This document shows positions 12,301 through 24,300 of a DNA stretch of 64,000 bases, piece by piece. How positions within the stretch are numbered: position 1 is the stretch's first letter; each line of letters starts with the position of its first letter. Under the pieces are notes generated by a model. The model saw nothing but the letters and a program-made list of their open reading frames with translations, was not told where the DNA came from and searched no databases. A program made the translations under genes and the position numbers. The stretch covers positions 320,249 to 384,248 of the forward strand of contig CAJNDS010002524.1 of the NCBI GenBank assembly GCA_905221605.1, written 5' to 3'. The DNA comes from Symbiodinium natans (taxonomy: Eukaryota > Sar > Dinophyceae > Suessiales > Symbiodiniaceae).

Positions 12301-15300
12301 TGCTGAGGTTCGAAGAGCTTGGGCGGTGCTTGAGTGGACGCGAGCAGCTAGCCTCGCTGGGCTTTCCATGCTTTGGAAGCATGTGTGTGCGATCAGGGGT
12401 GGCTACCAGACAGCAAGTACACTACAAATCATCGGTGGGCCCTAAACCCTAAACCCTAAACCCTAAACCCTAAACCCTAAACCCTAAACCCTAAACCCTA
12501 AACCCTGAACCCTGAACCCTAAACCCTAAACTCCCTGGAAGAACAGGCTTGATGTCCTCTACAATGCTAAGGCTGCACAGCAAGGGGTACGACCGACAGA
12601 AAGGTTATTCAAGTATAAGCCCTAAACTACCCCAGGCCCTAAACCTAAATGTCCTAGCAACCCGAACCCGAAACCCTAAAGTTTCCCCAAGCACCAGACC
12701 CTGAAACCCAAACCCTAAACCTCAAACCCTAAACCCCAAACCCTAAACCCCAAACCCTAAACCCTAAACTTTACCGATTACCCTAAACACTAAACACCGA
12801 GCCCTGAACCCTAAACCCTCAACCCGAAACCCTAAACCCCAAACCCTAAACCCTAAACCCCAAGCCCCAAACCCTAAACCCTAAACCCCAAACCCCAAAC
12901 CCTAAAGCCTAAACCGTAAACCCTAAACCCTAAACCCTAAACCCCGAACCTTCCGGAGGTGTGGCAGTCGGCCTCGGGGAGCTCGGCGCCACGGTGTTCA
13001 CCACCGGCCGGAGCCGGTGCGGCGGGATTGGATTGCTTTGAGGGGTTTAGGGTTTAGGGTTTGGGGTTTAGGGTTTAGGGTTTGGGGTTTGGGGTTTGGG
13101 GTTTGGGAGTCCGGGTTTGGGGTTTGGGGGTTAGGGTTTGGGGTCCAGGGTTTGAGGTTTAGGGTTTGGGGTTTAGGGTTTAGGGTTTAGGGTTTAGGGT
13201 TTTAGGGTTTAGGGTTTCGGGTTTAGGGTTTAGGCCTTGTGGGGCTTCGGCGTTGCAGCGCCTAGGGCTCCTTGACGTGAGAGAGCGCTAGAGCTTGGCA
13301 CGCTCAGCTCCAAAACTCCAAGCCCGAAGGGTATTTCCCTAGGATGCCCAGTACCACCCTTTTTCCCCTTTTTGGGGGTTGTAGGTTCCCTTATGAACCC
13401 CCTTAAGCCAAAAAGGGCACCCTTTTGTATCCTAGGTTACTGGGCAACCTAGTTCCCCGAAATCGGGATACTGGGCTTTGGTGTACTATACTTTAATACT
13501 CTTTTGGTCCTGGGTTCCTCTTATAGCTACTTATCCCTAAAAAGTATGTACTTTTTTTGCAGGGTCTACTCCAAAGGAGGGGGTACCTTGAAGATGCTCC
13601 AACACGCTAGGAAACCTCCGAAACAAGGCACCACTATTGGAAACCCCCTCGTACATCCCTTCAGCTCGCCAGGGCTTCCCTCAGACTCTAAAAAAGAGCT
13701 CCTACTCTAAGGTTTTAGGTTTTTCGGTTTTAGGTTTTAGGTCTTAGGGTTTAGGGTTTAGGGTTTAGGGTTTAGGGTTACTAGGTAGGCCCTTGGGGCA
13801 GTTCACATCTTCCCTTGCGGGGGACGGGGATTGGGGCTACGGTTTCGGTTTTCGCGCTGTTCTTTTTAATGGCGTTCTAGAATACAGCGGGCTGACTAAT
13901 CCATAGCCCCCCCTAGGAATAATTCTATATGTTGGTTTACATAAAGCCCCAAAGAATATTCACAATGTCACTCTTTTTTTTTTGATGGCTCTAAGGGGAG
14001 TATAGCAACTTTACCCTTTTCAACGCAAAACAAGAGCAATGTAAACCCTGAGCCTTAAACCCATGCCCGCAAAGTGGGATCTTAGACTCTTTCGCTGGGG
14101 CTCAGGGCTTCTCAGGCTTTTGGGGGGCTCGAAGCCCTTCAGCGGGTGCCATCATGTGCCCTGAACTATGTTAAGCCCTTGCTTGGAGACTCATCAGGGT
14201 ACCTATAGGTAGGGTTGTAAGTACGTTAAGTAAGCTTATAGCCATACCTGCCCCACTTTCAGCCATACTTGGCAGTACTCATGACCTTCCAAGTAAAAGG
14301 TACGTCTCAAAGTAAGGATGCCATACCCATTACCCATTTACAAGTGCCAATGAACCTCCAGGTAGGGATTGTAGGATCTAGGGTTTCAATCCCGACGCCC
14401 GAAGCTCCAAGACTAGTATCAAAGGTGAATATGCGGAAGGACTTTCTTAGTAGTAGAGTAGGTAACCTTTAACCTTTTTGGTTTAATATATTCCCCTTAT
14501 AATTCCAAAGGTTAACCTTTAAAACCCCTGGGTACTGGACAACTAAGCTTTAGCATACCCCAAATTTCGTCTAAGCAAGGGGTATGCCCAAGGGGTATGT
14601 TGAATTTTTCTTAATTTAGTAGCTGAGTGAGTACACTTTACACTTTTTGGGCTACTATAATCCCCTAGAGAACTGAAAGTGTGCACTTTTTGGGGGCTTA
14701 TGAACTCAGCAACAAAGTAGAGAGCCTGAAGCCCGACGGCCAGAGCCTTCAAGCTGAGCTGCAGGAAGGCGCTGGACGTGACTTGCGATCTCGTGCGGAG
14801 GGCCGGTGGTACAGGCCGGCAATTCGGGGTACAATCATGGGGTACAAGGGGCGTTACAGTATGAGGGATAGGGGGGTGGGTTTAGGGTTTAGGGTTTAGG
14901 GTATAAGGAGTGTATAAGGGGGGGGGGGGTGTGAGAGGTGGCAGTTCCGGATGCGAAGATGGTTTATTGCTTGGTGCTTGGGGTTTAGGGCTCAGGGTCC
15001 GTTGAGCCCTAAAAACCCCCCCAAAACCCCATAAACCCCTTAAACCCCAAGATCCTAAACCGTAAACCGTCTGTTCTTTTCTATGTATTATTTTGGTAAG
15101 GGTTTGGGGCTTTCAGGGTTTTAGGGCTTAGACCTTTAGCGCTTTAGAGCTTTCGGGGCTTGGGGCTTCAGGGCATTAGAGCTTTAGGCCTTAGAGCTTT
15201 AGAGGTTGAGGGTTTCGTTTGCGCAAGCCCAAAACCCTAAACCGCGGAAAACCGCCTAAATCACCTAAACCGCCTAAATGCCAAACCCTAAACCCTAAAC

Positions 15301-18300
15301 CCACCAAACCCCAAACCCCAAACCCTAAACCCTAAACCCTAAAACCCTAAACCCTAAACCCTAAAACCCTAAACTGGGTTGAAAGCGGCCCATGCCAGGA
15401 GTGCCAATTCTGTGTGACCATGGCCTGCGCCTCGGACCTGTCACTCATGGGATCCGGGCCCCACTACCTTGGAGAGAAGTGTCGGGTGCCCTAAACCCTA
15501 AACCCTAAACCCTAAACCCTAAACCCTAAACCCTAAACCCTAAACCCTAAACCCTAAAACCCTAAAACCCTAAAACCCTAAAACCCTAAAACCCTAAAAC
15601 CCTCAACCATAAGCCCTAAATTCTACACCCTAGACCCTAGACGCTCCATACAGGCAGCCGCGCAGCCGAACACCCCAAAACACCAAGCTCTCAAACCCTA
15701 CTTGGAGGTTCATGGGTACTTATAGCCCCAATTGTATGCATGCCCCCTAAGTCCCCTAAGTCCTCTAAGTAGGTTATAAGCCCCTAAACCCTAAACCCTA
15801 AACCCTAAACCCTGAGACTTATAATTCGGGTTATAAGTACCCATGAACCTCCAAGTACAGCCCTAGGCAGAGACTCCACAGCTGACCTCAGGGTTTTAGG
15901 GTTACAGGTTTCGGGTTTAGGGGTTGGGGTTTAGGGTTTGGGGTTTTGGGTTTGGGGTTTAGGGTTTGGGGTTTAGGGTTTCGGATTAGGCTCAAACTTG
16001 GTTTGGGGTGGGCTCATAGGGGTTTAGGGGCTTGATCTCCCCACACAGGCTTTGGGAGCTTAGGGAGTAGGATGCCTCCTGACACCCTAAACCCTAAACC
16101 CTAAACCCTAAACCCTAAACCCTAAACCCCAAACCCTAAACCCTAAACCCTAAACCCTAAATCCTACGGGAGTGTAGGGAAGGAAAGGAACCAGGATGCC
16201 AGCAAAAGTGCACCCCTAAGACCTAAGCCCTAAGCCCTCAACCCTAAACCCCTAACCCTAAACCCTAAACCCTAAACCCTAAACCCTTAACCATAAACCC
16301 AAAACCCTAAACCCTATACCCTGAACGCCGAACCCTAAACCCTTAAACCCTCAACCCCAATCGGGTCGGAGTCTGATCCAGGCTCAGAGGGCTGTTGAGG
16401 GTTTAGGGTTTAGGGTTTAGGGTTTAGTGTTTAGGGTGTTCCGACCCCTGTGTTAACCCTCGTTTGGGGTCCGAAGGGTTTGTCGTTGACAAGGCTGACA
16501 GGGTTGGTTTATCGGGTTTATAGGGTTCATACGGTTGCCAATGCTTACATGGCTTATACAGGGCTTAGGGCCTAAACCCTATAAACCCCAACCGGCCCTC
16601 AGCGCTTGTTGCCGGATGCCCAGGTGATGACGCCCAGGCGGGCGCTTTGTTCGGATGACTTGTTGGCGATCTGCACCCTGTAGGGAGTTTGATGGCATCG
16701 CTGGTTGTCAAGCACCTGTGGCAAGTGGAGCAGTCCCCACAAGTCCCCTCCCAGATGTTCCCTCCCACACCTTCCCAAGATAACATATTCGAACAGCACC
16801 ATCATTCATCCATCTCATTTATCTGTTGGCTTTATCGTTTTTCGTTTATCTTTGTCTTCGGGTTCTTCCTTGCACTCTTCCATAGTCGAGCAGGCAGGGC
16901 ACGTGCATGAACGCGCATGTGACATCTTTAGGGGGCCGGTTGCTTCAGGTCTTGAGGTCCGAGTCAAAGCTGCCCACCAGAACGGACCCCTAGTTCCGAT
17001 GGCCTTCGTCACCTTCGTCCCTATCACCTCGGCTGCCGGATCGCTGCCGACACTGCCAGCTCTCTCAGGCCCTTCCCCTCTGGGTCGCTCTTCGGGGGCC
17101 GAGCAGCAGTCGTCGTTGCCGGCGGCGGCAGCAGTCGCAGCTCTGGCAGCTGCATCTGCTGTGGGTCGCCGGAAGGGCGCGCGGTCGCGGGTGCAGCGGG
17201 CTGCAACGGAGGTCGGCCGGCGTGGAGGCGTGCTCGCTGGCCTTGCTGCTGCTGCTGCGGTGGCCCGGCCGAAGCCGGCGGTGGCCGCGGAGAAGCTCAC
17301 GAAGCAGACCGCAGAGAAGGCCCAGGCAGACATCGAGCAGATCATCAAGGCTGATCCGAACAAGGGGCCGACGCTGGTCCGGCTGGCTTGGCACTCCTCC
17401 GGAAGCTACGACAAGGTCTCGAAGACCGGAGGTTCTGGGCCCGGAACCATCCGCTTCAAGGAGGAGCTCGCGCACGGGGGCAACGCGGGACTCGACAAGG
17501 CAGTCGCGTGGCTCGAGCCGGTGAAGCAGTCCAATCCTAGCATCAGCTATGCTGACCTCTACACCCTGGCCGGCGTGACTTGCTGTTGGTTATAAGGTAC
17601 CCCCTATCTATCTGTATGTATATATATCTACCCTTTAAAGGATTATAGATGGCACCTTCTTCCCCCCCCCCCATTCCCTACTAAGCAACACTAAGGTGAC
17701 CGCCATCAAGACGCTCGGTGGCCCGGACGTGCCGTGGCGTGCCGGGCGCGTGGATTCCCAGAGCCCCAGCGACGTGACCCCCGACGGGCGCCTGCCCAAC
17801 GCCTCCAACGGCTCCTAGCTAGGCCCTAATTAGGGATGTGTTTACATTTGCCCTTCTTGGGTTTAAGAGGATCACTAAGCCCAACAGCCGAACCCTAAAC
17901 CCTAAACCCTATAGACCCTAAACCCTATAGACCCTAAATCCTATAGACCCTAAACCCTAAACCCTAAACCCCAAACCCTAAACCCTAAACCCTAAACCCT
18001 AAACCCTAAACCCTAAACCCTAAACCCTAAACCCTAAACCCTAAACCCTAAACCCCAAGAGGATCCTATTCATGAATATTCAACTTTCAGAGGGTTCTGA
18101 GGGCCATCTTAGGCTCCGAGCAGAAGGACGTCAGCCATCTACGGGATGTCTTCTACCGCATGGGCTTCTTGTTAGCCCCAGTGGGGCCCTGATTACCCCT
18201 TTTCTTGTGGTTCTGGGTTCAAACAAAAGTAGCCAACCCCAACAAGGGTTTAGGGTTTAGGGTTTAGGGTTTAGGGTTTAGGGTTTAGGGTTTAGGGTTT

Positions 18301-21300
18301 AGGGTTTAGGGTTTAGGGTTTAGGGTTTAGGGTTTAGGGTAGTTCTAGAATATTCTAATATGTTTTGTTTGGTCTACCAAGGCTTCAATGACCAGGAGAT
18401 TGTGGCCCTGAGCGGCGCCCACGCCCTCGGCCGCTGCCACGCGGATGCCTCGGGCTTCGTGGGCCCATGGACCCCGACGCCCACGACCTTCAACAACTTG
18501 TACTTCAAGCTCCTGGGCTTTTGGGTGTCAGGGTTTAGGGTTTAGGGTTTAGGGTTTAGGGTTTAGGGTTTAGGGTTTAGGGTTTAGGGTTTAGGTTCTC
18601 TTCTGGCTGGCTCTTAGGACTTCAACCTTTCGGGTTTTTGGTAGAAGCTACAATAAGCAGCCTGAGGGTTAAACTTGTGGGGAGGGGTTCAGAAGTCAGC
18701 CAAGGCTCCTCAAGACTACCAAGTGGGAGGAGGGCTGCATCACAGGGGAGACCTGCAAGAACCCTCAGTACCGCAACGTTGACACGAAGCAGTTCATGAT
18801 GCTCCCTACGGACATCGCACTCCTGAAGGATCCCAGCTTCAGCAAGTACGTCGACCTCTACGCCGACGACCAGAAGGTCTTCTTCAAGGACTTCTCCAAG
18901 GCCTTCTCCACGTTGCTTGAGTTGGGCACGAAGGACCTCTACACCGTCGCTTGAGTGAGAGATTAAGAGAGGCGCTGGGCAAACGCATGGACCGGTTTTT
19001 GAAGGTCGTCAGATTTTGGATGTGCTACCACAGTGTACGCTCCCAGCAATTAGCTATACATTCGCTCGGTAGAGCGTCGAAGAGTCGAAGCTGCGTTCCG
19101 GAGAAGCTTCATGTAAAAAGGTCAACCCGCAGCCCTAAATCCGAAACCCTCAAACTCTAAAAACCCTGAACGTTGAGCTTGAACTTTAAAACCCAGCAGT
19201 TTTAGGGTGTTTTTAGGGTTTAGGGTTTAGGGTTTAGGGTTTAGTAGGGAAACACCCCGAGGCTAGCTTCCGAAACTCCCCCCCCCCCCCCCCCCTCTCA
19301 AAAGGCCAATGTGCAGGTGCATCCGCGCTTCGCGCCCCAATCATTAACCCCGCACATGACACCCCAAAACCCTACTCCCTGAATCCTAAACCCCAAGCCC
19401 CTACAGCATCTAAGCCCTCAAGCGCCCGTTGTTCGCCCCCACAGTCCTAAACCCTAAGCCCTAAGCCTTCAACCCTCAACCCTCAACCCTCAACCCTAAA
19501 CCCTAAACCCTAAACCCTCAACCCTAAACCCTAAACCCTCAACCCTAAACCCTAAACCCTAAACCCTAAACCCTAAACCCTAAACCCTAAACCCTAAACC
19601 CTAAACCCTAAACCCTACCCTAAACCCCAATCTCTCCGCCAGGTGGCCAAGGCTTTTGAGGAGGTGGCTCAGGCGACGGGTGGCCGCCTCGACATCCTCG
19701 CCCTGGGGCCCAGAAAGGGTTTAGGGTTTAGGGTTTAGGGTTTAGGGTTTAGGATTTAGGGTTTAGGGGTCTTGGCTACTACGAGAGCACTGGTTCAGGT
19801 TTTGATTTGCATGTTAGTTCTTTGGCCCGGGGCAAGTGAAATTAAACAAACGCACCCGCAATGGCTCCGGACGTAGTTTTTCCAGCCACTAGCAGAGTTA
19901 ATAAACCCTGAAACCCTCAAACCCTGAAACCCTCAAACCCTGAAACCCTAAAACCCTAAACCCTAAACGCCTACATCCTAAACCCCTAAACCCTATAACC
20001 CTAAACCCCCGATGCCCCAAGCCAAAAAAAACCAAGGAGGTCGCTTCGATCCAAAGGGGCAACATCCCAAGTCTTGAGTTTAGGGTTTAGGGTTTAGGGT
20101 TTAGGGCCGGAGGGCCTTAGAATGTCTAGGGTTGAGGGGTTATGCATCGAATCTAGACTTGGAGGTTCATATGTCGCGATAGGGTTAAAAGTAGGGTAGT
20201 TAGAACTTAGGATGTTCCCCCTTATACGAACTGTCCTTAATGGGGGTTATACCAAAGGGGTACTATACTCCCTATGAAAGACTGTTAGCATAAGGGGGAA
20301 TGTCCAAAGTCAGCACCTTAATTTAGGCCACTTGCAACCCTGCTTTTAGGTACCCATGAACCTTTAAGTAGGGTCGAAGGGTGAAGGGCTGGTGCCCCAG
20401 AGAATCCCCAAACCCCCAAACCCCTAAACCCTAAACCCTCTCTTACTATGTATATTTAAACCCTAATGACCTTCGTCGGCATATTGTTTTTTTTTTTTTT
20501 TTTCTGGGCCCTAGGGTTTAGGGCCCAGAGTTTTTTTTTCAGAGTTTTTCAGTGTTTTTCAAGGTTTCTGAAGGTTTTTCAGGGTGTTTCAGGGTTTTTA
20601 ACCCTCAAGAGGGTTTAGGGCTGTAGGGTTTGGGGCATAGGGTTTGGGGCATAGGGTTTAGGGCCCAGAGTTTTTTTTCAAGGTTTTTCAGAGTTTGTCA
20701 GTGTTTTTCAAGGTTTTTTGAATGTTTTTCAGGGTGTTTCAGGGTTTTTAACCCTCAATTCTGATGAAGGGCCGCCCCCGCGACCTTTTCACAGCCTAGT
20801 TTTGGTCAAGGGGGGGTCGTGTTTTTCAATTTTAAAGGCAAAATAGTCTTCGGAGACCCCCCGTGCCTCAAACTCCGACCCCCCCTTGAGAGGGAAAGTT
20901 TGCTTCCAAAAACACCCCAAATGAGGGGGACCCCAGGATCGGCCCGGGCCACAGTTAAAAATGCGATTTTTTAGTACTGAAATCGACGGTTCTGTGTGGC
21001 CTCTTGTTTCTGGATTTTTGACCAAACCGAGCCTTTACCGGTTTCAGAATTTCAAGTTTTTCAAGGTTTTTCGAAGTTTTTCAAGGTTTTTCAAGGTTTT
21101 TCAGAATTTTTCAATGTTTTTCTAGGTTTTTTAATGTTTTTCCGGGTGTTTCAGGATTTGTTTTCAGGTTTAGGGCTGTAGGGTTTGGGGCATAGGGTTT
21201 AGGGCTGTAGGGTTTGGGGCATAGGGTTTAGGGCTGTAGGGTTTGGGGCATAGTGTTTAGAGCTGTAGGGTTTGGGGCATAGGGTTTATGGCTGTAGGGT

Positions 21301-24300
21301 TTGGGGCATAGGGTTTGGGGCATGGGGCATAGGGTTTAGGGTTGTATGGTTCGGGGCATAGGGTTTAGGGCTCTTAGGGTTTGGGGCATAGGGTTTAGGG
21401 CCCAGAGTTTTTTTTCAAGGTTTTTCAGAGTTTGTCAGTGTTTTTCAAGGTTTTTGAATGTTTTTCAGGGTGTTTCAGGGTTTTTAACCTTCAGTTCTGA
21501 TGAAGGGCCGCCCCCGCGACCTTTTCACAGCCTAGTTTTGGTCAAGGGGGGGTCGTATTTTTCAATTTTAAAGGCAAAATAGTCTTCGGAGACCCCCCCC
21601 TGCCTCAAACTCCGACCCCCCCCTTTGAGAGGGAAAGTTTGCCTCCAAAAACACCCCAAATGAGGGGGACCCCAGGATCGGCCCGGGTCCCAGTTCAAAA
21701 TGCGATTTTTTAGTACTGAAATCGACGGTTCTGGGTGGCCTCTCGTTTTCTGGATTTTTGACCAAAACCGAGCCTTCACCGGTTTCAAGATTTCAAAGGT
21801 TCGTCAAGGTTTTTCAGATGTTCCCCCTTGAGAGGGAAAGTTTGCCTCCAAAACCACCCCAAATGAGGGGCCACCCCCCCCCACCCCACCCTCCCCGGTT
21901 TGAGAATTAGATTTTGGGTTTTCGGCCAATTGGACCTTTAAGCCTACTGGGAATGTATTGAGTGGACTTTGTATTTTCTCAATGTTATGGGTTTCTTGGG
22001 TGGGTGGGGTTTTATTCCAGCCCTTGACAAGCTGCTTGACTAGTGAATGCTCGGACTTGAGATGCTGAACCCTAAACCCTAAACCCTAAACCCTAAACCC
22101 TAAACCCTAAACCCTAAACCCTAAACCCTAAACCCTAAACCCTAAACCCTAAACCCTAAACCCTAAACCCTAAACCCTAAACCCTAAACCCTGAGCCGCC
22201 TCAGGTGAACAACGCCTTCCAGGACCCTTCCTCAACGCCCGAGGCGCCTCCTTGGTGTCAAAGGGGGGTCTTTCCGTCCGCTCAAGAGGCCCCAAACACC
22301 CTAAACCCTAAACCCTAAATCCTAAACCCTAAGCCCTAAACCCTAAGGCCCCAAGAAGTATCCAACTCGCCTCCCAGCCGAGACCCCGCAAAACACCGAG
22401 TAACAACCTCCGTCGCACCTCCAAAACCTCCAAGCCCTAAGCCCTAGACCCGAACAACCTCCAGCCGAACAGATCAAAGCCCAAAGCCTAAACCCTTCTA
22501 GGACCCTGAGCCCGAATCTCAAAGAGCCCTTCTGGTTGTAGGGTTTAGGGTTTAGGGTTTAGGGCTTAGGGTTTAAGGTTTAGGGTTTAGGGTTTAGGGC
22601 TTCGAACCCTAGAACGATACGCAGGTCGAGAAGAAGCTCTCCGCTGCAGCGAAGTTCTACGAGCTCCCCATCTCTGCCCCCTGCCCGGGATTCAAGGTTT
22701 AGGGGTTTAGGGTTTGGGGTTTTGGGTTTAGGGGTTTTGTTTAGGGTTTAGGGGTTTAGGGTTTAGGGGTTTAGGGTTTAGGGTTTAGGGTTTAGGGTTT
22801 AGGGTTTAGGGTTTAGGGTTTAGGGTTTAGGGGTTCCCACACCCCTATACCCTCCCAACCCAAACGGAGGTTTTATTTGGGCCATCATGCCCTTATCTTC
22901 GCTCAGCACCTTTTCATGGGACTTCTCTTTACCTGCAGCTTAGTGGGTTTTATCTTGGGATGTTCCCCGTTATACTAGCAGTCCTTAATAGGAATTATAG
23001 TCGGGGGGTACTATAATCCCCTATGAAGGACTACCTAGAAAAAGGGGGAACATCCCAACTGATACCTCCGAATTAAGGGGTAGTTGGTACTAAACTTTAG
23101 GTCCCCCTAATCCCTAAACCCTAAACCCTAAACCCTAAGACCCTAAACCCTAAACCCTAAAACCTACACCCTGTAAGAGACCCAGGTATGCCGTCATGAG
23201 GTTGTAGGGTCCTTGAGGGTGGGGCTTCAGAGCGGTCTGGTGAATCCTTTCTGGGCACTGCGAACTTAATGTGCCGGAAGCCGAGCTCAAGTTTATGGTT
23301 TAGGGTTTAGAGTTTAGGGTGCCCGAGCGGCATTTGTGCAACTGGCTTCGCTTCTCGTTGTCTCGGACGAGCCAGTGAAGGACATCTGTCTAGGCTGCCC
23401 AGTAGTACCCTTATTCCCTTTTTGGGTGGTTTAGGTTCCCTTATAAACCCCTTTAAGCAAAAAAGGGCACCCTTTTTAAGCCTAGGTTACTGGGCAGCCT
23501 AGCTGTGTTCGTGCAAGGGAATGTTTTCCGTGGCTTCGCATGCCTGTTCTTCCCCAGGGCCACTTGGGTGCAGAGGCCATGTCCGCTGCCTCAAGAACTA
23601 CGAAGGCAAGAATGGCTCCTGTCTTCTTGAAGACAGCTGTTGACGGATTTAGGGGTTTGAGACCTTGAGCCCTTCAAAGGGGGACAAAGCCCTCTCATTT
23701 TGGAGTCCTTAAGGGAGGGTGGTTTTAAGGGGGATCTGTTCCCTAATGCTCCCCACTACTCACCAAGGCTCCCCAAGCTTCCCTACAGTTCCCTAGGTAC
23801 TTACCCCCTATGAACCCCCTTAACACCTAAGCCCCAAAACCCTAAGCCCTAAACCGCACTTATAGAATCCTTACTTTTCAGGTGCCACCCGATAGCTCTG
23901 CCGGAAGTTGTCCGTAGTCGAGGCCATCAAGGGTTCCCGCGGAATCGCCCAATACCCCCGTGTCGGGGGTTTAGGGTTTAGGGTTTAGGGTTCAGGGTTT
24001 CGGGTTTGGGGTTTAGGGTTTAGGGTTTAGGGATGTGTTTGGATGACGCAAGGAAGCTTCCTATCAGACGGAACCCTACCACAACTTAGGGGGACATTTC
24101 ACCCTACACCATGTCGGAAGGGCAGGCTTGGAATGAGATCACTTCAAGCACAGCCCATACCTTAAATCCCCTAGACGCCCTAAACCCTAAACCCTAAGCC
24201 CTCAATACCCCCAAATACCCCCAAATACCCCCCAAATTACCCCCAAACATGCCCTTAACATACGCGGGTATGGCAAGGCTTGACTGCTGGCCCGAGGTTT

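Noticed and set aside
20789-21788. Minus-strand ORFs of 65-87 codons as a gene family
   Set aside because: They are copies of one tandem DNA repeat, start at different points, and carry no recognisable domain.
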